NCBI GenBank assembly: GCA_033344775.1
Contig: JAWPMT010000002.1
Location: 834,685-898,684, forward strand
DNA: 64,000 nucleotides
From: Cytophagales bacterium
GTDB lineage: Bacteria > Bacteroidota > Bacteroidia > Cytophagales > Cyclobacteriaceae
Direction of reading: 5' to 3'
In this document: positions 1 to 12,500 of the stretch, piece after piece
Layout: each line of letters opens with the position of its first letter
Numbering within the stretch: position 1 is the stretch's first letter
Program-made: the position numbers and the translations under genes
Notes under the pieces: model-generated
The model's database searches: none
Told to the model about the DNA's origin: nothing
Seen by the model: the letters and a program-made list of their open reading frames with translations, nothing else

Positions 1-584
1 TTGTAATACCTGGAGAACAGTTGATCGGAGATGATGTCTATCTCTATCAATACAAAATAAACATTAAGGAAGCTTTTGACGGAGATGTATGGGAATGGCA
101 TCAGGATTTCCCCTATTGGCATTTGGATGATCAGGTCTCGGATCCTGCAATGGTATCGGTGATGATCCTGCTTCAGGATACCAGATCGTATCAGGGAAGT
201 TTAATGATAATACCAGCCTCTCATAAGGAAGGGCTCGCGGATTTTGAACCCAAGAATGAGTTGGAATCGATGACCATGGATAAAGATTTTCGGCATTCAT
301 TAAGCAACAATTTAAAATATACGGTAGCTCGTCAGCTGGTACGAGATATGGCCGATGAGCACGGCATAAAGCACATTGAAGGGCCTGCTGGAACGGTTTT
401 ATTCTTTCATCCGAATATTTTTCATGCTTCTCCTTCGAATGTTTCACCATACGAAAGAGACACAGCTATTATAACCTACAATGGTGTTAATAATTCTGCT
501 AAGCCAATGGGTAGTCAGCGACCAGATTACCTGTGTGCAAGAGATACCGCAAAGATTGAAGCTTACTTAACACAACGCTATTAG
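1..584 (+). CDS. Ectoine-hydroxylase-like Fe(II)/2-oxoglutarate dioxygenase (PhyH family), 5' end outside window
   Basis: The reading frame is open to the left edge (first full codon at 3), so the start lies outside the window; the TTG at 21 is only the first possible start codon inside it. The visible C-terminal part of about 190 residues contains the iron-binding HxD motif (WHQDF, His codon at 99, Asp at 105), a GSLMIIPASHK segment, the distal iron His (FHAS, 423) and an Arg (YERD, 456) placed to bind 2-oxoglutarate. The order and spacing resemble ectoine hydroxylase EctD and related free amino-acid hydroxylases. The NRPS gene begins 13 bp downstream, so it is probably a tailoring enzyme that hydroxylates an amino-acid building block or a carrier-bound residue, rather than an osmolyte enzyme. 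Candidate targets from the module codes are the Pro-like, basic, Val or Asp/Asn residues; the target cannot be decided here. Confidence 0.85.
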   Translation, partial: VIPGEQLIGDDVYLYQYKINIKEAFDGDVWEWHQDFPYWHLDDQVSDPAMVSVMILLQDTRSYQGSLMIIPASHKEGLADFEPKNELESMTMDKDFRHSLSNNLKYTVARQLVRDMADEHGIKHIEGPAGTVLFFHPNIFHASPSNVSPYERDTAIITYNGVNNSAKPMGSQRPDYLCARDTAKIEAYLTQRY

Positions 585-597
585 AACCCACCGCTGA

Positions 598-3500
598 ATG
601 ATAGAGCCTACTAGTCATATTACCCCGACAGCCCCAAGCGATGAGATTATTGAGCTATTCAAAACGATCAAGGAATGTAATCACCGTTTGTATCTAGACG
701 ACAATAACAACCTGAGACTTGCTGTATACGAAGGTAAGTTGACCGATGATCTTAGAGATAAGATTGCTAGCAATAAAAGTGAGTTGATCACTTTCTTGAA
801 GTCAAGAAAATCCTTTTCGTCCATTCCGAAGGCTCAAAATAAAGAGGTTTATGTTGCCTCTTCTGCGCAAAAGCGATTGTATTTCCTTTACGAATTCGAC
901 AAAGCATCATTGGCATACAATATGCCTTATCTCCTTCGATTGAACGGGAACCTGGATCAAGTCCGGTTGGAAAGCGCGTTTCGTCAATTGCTGGACCGTC
1001 ATGAAATATTAAGAACGTCTTTTATCAGAGTTGGTGATGAAGTAGCACAGAAGATAAGTGAAGGTCTTGATTTTACGATCTCAAGATTTAAGCAGAAAGA
1101 AGAAGAAATTCCGACTTTGATCAAACGATTTATTCGACCCTTTAATCTTGCGGAAGGTCCGTTGATCAGAGTAGGGTTGGTGGAGATGGACCCTAAGCAA
1201 TATTTGTTAATGGTCGATATGCATCATATCATCATTGATGGAGCTGCTCAGGCCATATTCATGAAAGAGTTCATGAGTTTGTATGAGGGTGCTTCATTGA
1301 CGTTGCCTTCTTTGCAATACAAAGACTACTCGGAATGGCAATTAAGTGACAGTCGTCAATCTCAATTAGAAGAGCACAAGGCTTTTTGGATGGACTTATT
1401 TGCTGATGAAGTGCAGATTCTGGAACTGCCTTATGATCGTGAACGTCCAAAACTGAAACAATATGCCGGGGCCATAAAAACATTCCAGTTAGATGTTGAG
1501 AAAACCAACCAGTTAAGGAGATTCAATCAGGAACACGGAGCTACGATGTTCATGACCTTTTTGGCGGCATTTAATGTCTTGCTAAGCAAGTTGAGTAATC
1601 AGGAAGATGTGGTAGTTGGGACACCTACAGCAGGTCGAAACCACATAGACCTGGAAGATATTCTAGGCACTTTTATCAATACCCTGGCCTTACGAAATAA
1701 TCCACGTGGAGATCTTGGTTTTGACAAATTCCTTGAACAGCTGAAACAACGTGTGATCCAATGTTTCGATCACCAGGATTTTCAATATGAAGAACTGGTC
1801 GAATCACTAAGACTTGTGAGAGATACGGGAAGAAACCCCCTGTTTGATGTCATGTTTTCCTTTCAGGATCAGGCGAAAACTTCCTTTAGCCTGCCAGGGC
1901 TGGACATAAGCCCTTATGAAAATGGTCATCAGGTATCAAAATTTGATCTTTCTCTTTACGGTTCCGAATCTGACGGAGAGGTATCATTTAGTTTTGAATA
2001 TTCCAGAGAACTCTTTGAAGAAAAGACAATTGAACGATTCATTGACTATTTCAATCGAATCCTGGACCAGATACTGGACCAGCCAACGGTAAAAATTGCC
2101 GAGATCGGTATGTTGTCTGATGCGGAGATACACGAACAACTGTTTTCATTTAACGATACAGAAACGGCATTTTCTCTCGACGAAACAGTCATTGATATTT
2201 TCGAGCGACAGGCGGCAAGTACGCCTGATAGCATCGCGCTGATCAATGGGAATGAGCAGCTGACTTATGCCATGTTTGCTGATCGAATCAATGCAATGGC
2301 AGCTTCATTGGTAGAAAATGGAGTCAAAGAAGGAGCAGTAGTTGCTATTTTGAGTAACCGCAGCTTTGACATGGTTGCTTCTTTGTATGCATGCCTCAAA
2401 TGTGGTTGTACGTTTTTACCCATAGAGCCATCTACCTTACCAGCAAGGATAAACTTCATTCTGGATGATAGCCAGGCATCGATGATACTGGTAGCTTCAG
2501 ACAGGGCTGGGACTCTTGAGGTAGACATTCCTCTGTTAATCCTGGAAGAACTGGCCTCAAACCCGGATTATCCATCAAAAACTGTTGAAAATAGAAGCAG
2601 ACCTGAATCGCCGGCTTATTTGTTGTATACTTCGGGCAGTACCGGATTACCGAAAGGTGTACGTGTAAGTCACAAGCCGCTGACAAATTTGTTGCTCAGC
2701 TTACATAAACGCTATCCTTTCGGCAATCAAGACCGCTACTTGCTCAAGACGAGCTATACATTTGATGTATCACTGACTGAATTGTTTGGTTGGTTCCAGC
2801 GAGGGGGAGCACTGGCATTATTGCCAGTTGGTGATGAGTCTGACATGGATAAGATCGTGGATGCCATAGGCGAATATGGGATCACACATATCAATTTATC
2901 GGCATCTGTCATTTCTGTTTTTACGGATCGTCTATTGGATCGAGGTTTAGCTGATGTAGCAACGGTTCGCTATGTATTTTCTGTAGGGGAAGCGATTCTC
3001 GCATCGCAAGCCCGACACTTTGCTTCCTTGGAGTCTCATATCAAATTAGAAAATCTTTACGGACCTACCGAGGCAACAATTTTTAGCAGCAGCTATTCCT
3101 TGTCATCATTAGGTGATCACGCGTTAGTTCCTATTGGTCGGCCATTAGAGAATATTCGTTATCTGATTCTCGATAAGTATAACAATATACAACCTAAAGG
3201 TGTCATTGGGGAGCTATGTATTGGGGGTATCGGTCTGGCTGATGGATATGTCAAAAGAGAAGAGTTGACAGATGAAAAATTCATTGACAATCCATATTTT
3301 GACGGTGAAAGGTTATATAAAACAGGAGACCGGGCACATTGGCTACCTAATGGAGAAGTAGCCTATTTGGGAAGGCAGGACGATCAGGTTAAAATAAGAG
3401 GTTTTCGGATAGAACTGGGAGAAATTGAAAGCGGATTACTGGAGCATGATCAGATTCAGGAAGCGGCTGTTCTATTAAAAAACCGAGGACAAGAGAAACT

Positions 3501-6500
3501 ACTTGTTGGTTATTTTACGGCTAACAAAGGTTTAGCCTCTGCTGACGTTCGAAGTTACCTGGCGGAGCGCCTTCCGGAGTATATGGTGCCGTCTAACTAT
3601 GTACAATTAGAAAAGTTTCCGGTTACCAATAGTGGAAAACTCAACAGGAAGGCACTTCCGGAACCAGACTATGGTACGAGTGGGATTTATGTTGCCCCCT
3701 ATACCGAGATCGAAGAAAAACTGGTCAGTATCTGGAGTGAGGTTTTAGCGCTCGACAAGGAATTGATCAGTGTTGAAGAAAGTTTCTTTGAATTAGGAGG
3801 TCACTCGCTAAAGGCCATGGCGTTGACCAATAAGATTTCTCAGGTCTTCGCGGTGAGACTTCCTGTAAAGGTTGTGTTCGTCTATCAAGATGTTAGAAGT
3901 CAGGCTTCTCATCTAACAGAATTGTCGGGCAATGAGGAACAAAGTATCTCTGCGGCCCCGTCAAAACCCTACTATAAGACCTCTTCCGCGCAGCAACGCC
4001 AGTATTTTCTTCATGCGTTTGACAAAGAATCACTGGCCTACAATCTGCCCCAGATTGTTAAGGTAGCAGGCAAGTTAGATTCTGATAGGCTTGAAGAAAC
4101 TTTCAAAGCCCTTGTTCAACGCCATGAGGTGCTTCGAACGGCTTTCGAAGTAATTGATGAGGAAGTAGTGCAGCGACCTGTCGATGATTACCATTTCCAA
4201 ATTGAAAAACACAAGTCCGATCATGAAGGAGCAAAAAAGATCATCACTGACTTCATACGCCCATTTGACCTTAGCAACCCACTTTTATTACGGGTCGGAT
4301 TGATTCAAATGTCTGCCGAGGAACACATTTTGATGGTTGATATGCACCATATCATCACCGATGGTATTTCTCAAGGTTTGGTAATCCGGGAGTTCATGCG
4401 TCTCTACGACGGAGACCAATTAAACGAATTGTCGATTCAATACAAGGATTATTCGGAATGGCAGCAAAGTGATGCCCAAAAGGAGCAGCTTTCCACTCAG
4501 CGGGAATTCTGGCTCAATGAGTTTCAGGAAGAGACTGAATTGCTGGAGTTACCGACAGATTTTGTCAGACCCAAGCTTCAGGATACTTCAGGCGCAACAT
4601 TGCGTATTCCATTGACTGCCGATGAGACATCCGGCCTGCAGGCGTTGAGTGAAGAGCAAGGTACAACGATGTTCATTACCATGTTGTCGTTGTTGAATGT
4701 ACTGCTGAATAAGTTGAGTAATCAGCAAGACATCATCGTCGGTACACCAACAGCTGGCCGGAATCATGCGGATTTAGAAGAAATGCTGGGGATGTTCGTG
4801 AATACGTTGGTCCTTCGAAATCAGGTGGATGGAGATCTGAAATATCTGGATTTCTTATCCAATGTGAAGGAGAAAGTATTGACTTGTTTTGAGCATCAGG
4901 ATTACCAATATGAAGAGTTAGTTGAAGCATTAAGCTTGCCGCGAGACACGGGTCACAATCCATTGTTTGATGTGATGTTCTCGTACCAGAACTTTGAACG
5001 AGAATCACTTTCAATCCCAGAGATATCACTGCAGCCGTATCACCACGGTCATAATCTCGCCAAGTTTGACCTGACATTTACGGTCACAGAGTCCGATGAC
5101 CATTTTTTACTGGATATAGGATACGCTACTTCCTTATTCAAGGAAGAGACCATCAGCAGTTTCGTCACTTACTTCAAAAGGATTATCAATGCAGTAACTG
5201 GGAATTCCCTGATATCGATCGCTGATATCGATATCCTCTCTCCGTCGGACAAGGAAGAGTTACTGTACGCATTCAATGCAACAAAGGTGGACTATCCTAA
5301 AGGCCAGTCAATTGTTAATTTGTTTGAGAAACAGGTAGCTACCTCGGGAGGTAGTGTGGCATTGATATCAGGAGGTGATCAGATCACATACAGCCAACTG
5401 AATGCTCGAGCCAATCAAATAGCAAGGGTGCTTCGGGAGAAAGGTTTGTCATCGGAAGAGTTGGTGGGCCTGTATGCCGACCGAACCATCGCCGCGATAA
5501 CTGGTATCCTGGGAATCTTGAAAGCAGGGGGAGCCTATCTGCCGCTGGACATGGACTATCCGGAAGAACGATTGGGATACATGCTCAGTGATAGCAAATC
5601 AAGGATCGTTCTGAGTCAGGGTGACTTTCCCGAAACATTAGAAAAAGGGCGTCAGGTGTTGAACCTGGAAGAGATAGGAAAAGATCTCGCTACGGACAAC
5701 TTAAACGTGGGCAGAACATCGGATCAACTGGCCTATGTCATGTACACTTCTGGTACAACAGGGAATCCGAAAGGGGTGATGGTCATTGAAAAGAACATAT
5801 CACGGTTGTTATATGGCCAGGAATATGTAGCGCTATCATCCTCCACGATGATTTTGGGCACGGGTAAGCTGGTTTTTGATGCGAGTACATTCGAAATATG
5901 GGGATCCTTGTTGCATGGGGGAAAACTTGTACTTGCCTCTGATGAGCACTTACTTGACGTAACGCAGTTCACAACGTTGTTGTTCACTCATTCCGTCAAT
6001 ACGATGTGGCTGACCAGTTCCCTTTTCAACCAATGTGTGAATGAAGATGCAGGGATTTTTTCGGGAATGGAACAATTGATCGTAGGCGGTGAAGCGTTGA
6101 GCCCTCATCACATCAATCTAACCAGGGAATTACATCCTCAGCTTCAGTTGATCAATGGATATGGACCTACTGAAGGGACTACCTTTTCGATTTGTCACAA
6201 GATAACGGAGGATTACGAGTCGAATATTCCTTTGGGAGTACCGATCAATAACACCCGAATTTACATTCTAGACAAGTATCAAAAATTACAGCCGAAAGGG
6301 GTGGTGGGTGAATTGTGCATTGGAGGAGACGGATTGACAAGGGGATACCTGAATAATCCGGAACTCACGAACGTGAAATTTGTCGATGACCCATTTGAGG
6401 CAGGACAGAAAATTTATAAAACCGGTGACCTGGCAAAGTGGCTTCCCGACGGAACAATTGAATTTCTAGGTCGAGTCGATGATCAGATCAAGCTCAGGGG

Positions 6501-9500
6501 TTTCAGGATAGAATTGCCGGAGATTGAAAATTGCCTGCTTTTGCTGGAGGTGATCAGTTCGGCCGTGGTATTAGTGATCGAGCAAGAAGGCGAAAAGGTG
6601 TTGGTTGCCTACTATGTATCGGAAGATGAACTAAAGCCTTCAGAATTGCGAGACCATCTTTCCGGGCGATTGCCGGGATACATGGTTCCGGCACATTTTA
6701 TCCACCTTGGCCAGCTTCCAATTACTAAAAATGGAAAACTGGATCGAAGGGCGCTTCCCGCTGTTACAATCGCTTCAGAATCAGCATATGTAGCCCCATC
6801 CTCCGATATTCAGGAAGAACTGGTCAGGTTGTGGAGTGAGGTGCTGAAGTTGGAGAATGATCAAATCAGTGTCACTTCAAACTTCTTTGAATTAGGTGGG
6901 CATTCGCTGAAGGTGATGGTCCTGGCAAACAAGATTTCTAAGGAATTCGATATCAAATTACCGGTAAAGGAAGTTTTTGCTCATCAGGATATCCTAAGCA
7001 TGGGCGACTACATATCCAAATTGGAGAAAAGTGAACATAAGCCCATCCCCAAGTCTATCATCAAAGAATACTATGCTGCGACGGCAGCTCAAAGAAGGTT
7101 GTTCTTTCTGTATGAATTCGATAGGAAATCGCTCGCCTATAACCTGCCTCAGGTCATTCGATTGAAGGGTGCACTGGAAATCGACAGATTACAAAATGCT
7201 TTTGAAAGCTTACTCCAACGTCATGAAATATTAAGGACTTCCTTCGAACTATCTGGCAATGAACTTATTCAGAATATCAGCCAGGAAGTTCCATTTGAGA
7301 TCATGCACTTCTCTGGGAATGAAAGTGATATTTCTGGAATTATTAATGAGTTTGTAAGACCTTTTGACCTGCAAAATGCACCCCTGTTTCGTGTTGGGTT
7401 GATCCGTATTGCTAAAGACCATCATTTATTGATAGTAGATATGCATCACATCATCAGCGATGGGGTGTCACATGTCGTTCTCTCTGAGGAGTTCATGCAA
7501 GTCTATCATGGGGAATCATTACCAGATCAGATTTTACAATACAGAGATTATGCGGAATGGATCAATAGCACGGATAGCCAGGAAAAATTGGCTGAGCAGA
7601 AGGAGTATTGGTTAGAAGAATTTGCCTCGCAACCTGATGTCCTTGGATTACCTTATGATTATGAAAGGCCACAGGAAAAGGACTTCTCAGGTAGTAAGTT
7701 AAGTTTTGAGCTAGATGATCAGCAAACAGCCAGGTTAAAGGAGTTAAGTGGTGAACAGGGCACGACCATGTTCACAACGATCCTGGCCATTTTCAATGTG
7801 ATGTTAAGTAAGATCAGCAATCAACGAGATATTGTTGTTGGTGTTCCCACTGCTGGACGAAATCACGTTGACCTGGAGCGAATGCTGGGAATGTTTGTGA
7901 ATACATTGGTCTTAAGAAATCATCCTGCGGGAGATATGTCTTTCGGTTCGTTCCTTTCCAAGGTGAAAGACAAAACGATAAGCAGCTTTGCCCATCATGA
8001 TTACCAGTATGAAGATCTTATTGAAGCATTGGGGGTAGAGAGAGACAAGAGTCGAAATCCACTTTTTGATGTGATGTTCTCCTATCAAAACTTCGATACG
8101 GAAACCCTGGCTTTCGACGGCTTGGAAATGGAATCCTATCCATTTGGTCATGAGGTGTCACAGTTTGACCTGACGCTCACGGCCATTGAGCAACCCAGTG
8201 GTATGCAATTGACTTTTGAATATTCGACTGAACTATTCAAATCAGTGACCATTCAAAAATTCACTGATTACTTCATTCAAGTTGTCAATGCAGTGATCGC
8301 AAACACAGAGGTCTTGCTTTCAGATATTGACATACTTTCGACAGAAGAACGTCAATTACAGCTCCAGGTATTCAATGATACAAGCAGGAACTATGATGCG
8401 AACAAGACGCTCACGGAAGTTTTTGAAAACCGTGTAAAACAAGGGCCTGACCAAACTGCCCTCGTATTCAACGATCGATTACTGAGCTATTCAGAATTAC
8501 AGGATCAGGTAAACCTGCAGTTTGCTCGTCTACTTGAGGCTGGTGTCAAACCTGGTCATGTCGTAGGGTTGATGATCAATCGATCTCACGAGCTAATTGT
8601 TGGGATGTTGGCTATCCTCAAGGTTGGTGCCGCTTACTTACCAATCGATCCTAAATTACCTGAGCATCGCATCAAGTTGATGCTTGAAGACACCAATGCG
8701 AGCTTGCTACTAACTGAAAGTGAATGGCTTGATCAATATGCCCAACAGCTTAAAGTAATGGATATTCATGATCCTGTTACGGAGCCCAGGCTTTCAGATC
8801 ACCAGACGAATCATGATGCTTCGCAATTGGCGTATGTGCTCTACACTTCGGGCTCTACTGGCAAACCCAAAGGGGTGATGGTAGAACATCGGTCGGTGAT
8901 CAACCTGATCATTTCACTTCAAGAAAAGTATACTTTTGACAATGGTGAAAAGGTGCTTTTGTTTTCGAACGTGAGTTTTGACACGTCGGTAGAACAGATT
9001 TGGCTCGCCTTGCTTACTGGCGGTGCACTGGTCATCGCGGATGAGACCACACTCTTAAACGGAAATCTGCTCAATGACTATATTCAGCAACATCAGGTGA
9101 GCCATCTGGATATTACTCCGTCTTTTCTGGCTAATGTCACGATAGCGCCTACACCATATTTGAAAAGGATCGTGGTGGGTGGTGAAAAATGCCCGGTCCA
9201 TATCGCTAGTAAGTATTCAAAAGATTTTGACGTATATAATTCTTATGGCCCGACCGAAGCTACTGTAACTACACATGTCTATCAGTTTGATCCATCCATA
9301 GCATCGCTGACGCACTTGCCATTGGGGCAAACCATCGCAAATTCAAGAACATATATATTGAATGAAGATGGTGCACTCCAACCAACTGGAGTAATAGGAG
9401 AGATATACATCGGAGGTGCATGTCTTAGCCGAGGTTACTTGAATAATCCTGAATTAACTGCCAAAAAGTTTGTGGAAGATCCTTTTTTGAAGGGAGAAAC

Positions 9501-12500
9501 ACTATACAAAACCGGAGACCTGGGTAGATGGCTGGAGGATGGTTCCATCGAGTTTAAGGACCGTTCGGATGACCAACTGAAAGTACGTGGGTTCCGTGTA
9601 GAAGCAGGGGAAATTGAGAACCATCTGATCAGTCATTCATCGATTGAAGAGGTAGTTATATTGCTCAAGCCATTGGGCCGGGAAAATGTGCTGGTGGCCT
9701 ATTATTTAGCTCAGGCAGAAGTGGCTGATAAGGAACTCCGGGAGCACCTTTCCCAGCGCTTGCCAGGATACATGATTCCAACAAGTTTTATCTTTTTGGA
9801 AGCCTTTCCGGTGAACATCAATGGCAAGTTGGATAAAGAGGCTTTGCCTGACCCGGAAATTAAGGTTGACGAATCTAAAACTGAAGCTGCCTCTGAAACG
9901 GAAGAACAACTGATCTCCATTTGGAGTGAAATACTAGATATTAAGAAGGATGCTATTGGGACGGATGCCAATTTCTTTGATCTGGGCGGAAACTCTCTGA
10001 CTGGAATGGTTTTGGTAACTCAGTTAACCAAGCAATTTGATGTGGTTGTGCCGGTGAAGGATCTTTTCACTTATCAAACCATAAAAAGTTTATCGACTCA
10101 TATCTCCAGCCTCGCGAAAAGCGATTATGTAGCGATTCCGAAGGCGCCGGAAAAAGAGTTTTATGCCACTTCGTCAGCCCAACAAAGACTTTACTTCTTA
10201 TATAATTTCGATAGCAATTCCCTGGCCTATAATATGCCTCAGGTGGTTAGGATGGAAGGTCAGTTGGATCGTTCGAAACTCGAACAAGCTTTCCGAAGAT
10301 TGATTGAACGTCATGAAATCTTGCGGACTTCCATTCATATGATCGATGATCAGGTCGTTCAAAAGGTAAATGAAGATTTCGATTTTCATATTTCCTATTT
10401 TCAGTCAACAGAAGAAAAGGCACCTTCTGTTCTGGAAAAATTCATTCAGGCATTTGACTTAAGCAAAGCCCCGTTGATCAGAGTGGCAGTAACAGAAATA
10501 GGTCCTCAGGATCATATTCTGCTCGTGGATATGCATCATATCATCAATGATGGTACTTCTCACGAACTACTGATCAAAGAGTTCATGAGCCTGTACAAAG
10601 AAGAGGAATTAGCCCAACCTACGCTTCATTACAAAGATTATTCAGAGTGGCAACGAAGCTATGGCCACCAGAACCGGTTAGCAAAAGCAAAAGCGTTCTG
10701 GATGGATTTATTTAGCGAGGAAATAAGTGCCCTCAACATGCCTTCGGACTATGCGCGACCCAAAGTGAAAGGAACCGCAGGGGCTATATATGACTTTGCT
10801 CTGGGAGAAAAGGAGGTCAGGGCTTTAAGAACCATCAGCGAACAGGAAGGTGTAACGATGTTCATGATGTTGCTTTCTGTATACAATGTTTTTTTGAGCA
10901 AACTCAGTAATCAGGAAGACGTGGTGGTGGGTACACCAACATCTGGTCGTAGCCATGCAGATCTTGAGGGGATGATCGGAATGTTCATTAATACCCTTGC
11001 GTTACGCAACCATCCTAAAAACGACCTGACCTTTCTCGAGTTCCTTCGATCGGTGAAAGAAAACACATTGGAAAGTTTCGATCACCAGGAATACCAGTAT
11101 GAGGACATGGTAGAGGCATTGAATGTCGTGCGGGATACCAGCCGTAACCCATTGTTCGATGTAATGTTCTCTTATCAGAATTTTGAGGTTTCAGTCATGG
11201 AAATGCCTGGCTTGATTTTAAAAGATTATGACCTGCGTCGAAAGGAAATCAAATTTGATCTGAACCTCATTGGAGCAGAGTCCGGGGAACAGGTACTCTT
11301 CCAAATGAAGTACTCCACGCAGTTATTCAAGGAGGAGACCATAAAGAGGTTCGCACGTCAGTACAAACAGGTGGTCACTGAGCTTGTCCGCAATCCGGAC
11401 ATGATGATCTCAGAAATATCCATCCTATTGGACGAAGATCGAATAGCGTTCGAGCAGGCATTCGAACAAGAAAGCGTAACATATCCCGAACATAACAATG
11501 TCATTGAGCGATTCCTTGCTCAGGTTGCGACAAATCCTGACTCGACTGCTTTGACAGCACTAGAAGGGCACTGGACTTACGGTGAACTGGAAGAAAGCGT
11601 AAGGAAATTATCTCATCATTTGCAGCATTACGGTGAGAAGCAGGACGAATTGTGTTTTGTGATGACCCAGTCGCCTGTATCGATGATTGTTTCGGCTCTT
11701 GGTGTTTTGCGGGTAGGAAAGATATTCGTTCCGATTTCGAATGACCTTCCTGAGGATCAGATTTCGGAACTGATGTCCATGTATACGCCCAGTTGGATCA
11801 TAATCGACAAACAATCAACTGACCGGTTAACATCTCTGCAATCATCCATACAGGCCATATCTGCCAAAGTTTGCTTTTATGACCTAAAACCAGCTACTGA
11901 ACAGGATTGGTTCCTGGCCGACTCCTTCGTTTCCGCGGACCTTGATATTGACTTGAGTTCCTATCAGGATCCGACTTTAGATCCGGAAAAACCTTGCTAT
12001 GTTTACTTCACTTCCGGGTCGACGAATAAATCAAAAGCCATACTGGGGGCTTATAAAGGTCTGAATCATATCATTGATTGGGAAATCAATCATTTAGGCC
12101 TGGGAGCTGAAACGAGGGTCACTCAATTGATCACTCCAACTTTTGATGCCTTTTTCAGAGACTTATTTGCGCCATTATGTTCAGGAGGGGCTTTATTCAT
12201 TCCTCCGCGAGCGGAAGGTATCTTGAAGGTAGATGAGTTGGCAACATGGCTGGACCAGCATAGGATCACTTTGATGCATTGCGGTCCGTCGCTACTACGA
12301 GAATTAATGTTCCAATCATCGGCACACCCACTGGAGCACCTCCGGTATGTTTTGATGTCCGGTGAAGCGATTTATGGAGAAGATGTGAAACGGTGGGCTG
12401 ATACGTTTGGCACAAAAGCTCAATTGGTGAACCTGTATGGCCCTTCAGAGACAGCCATGATCAAGTTTGCCTATGAAATTGATTATCAAAACGATCAGGA

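Noticed and set aside
64..450. Antisense open frame of 128 codons opposite the dioxygenase
   Set aside because: It lies fully inside a gene with clear catalytic motifs and has no recognisable domain; treated as a shadow frame.
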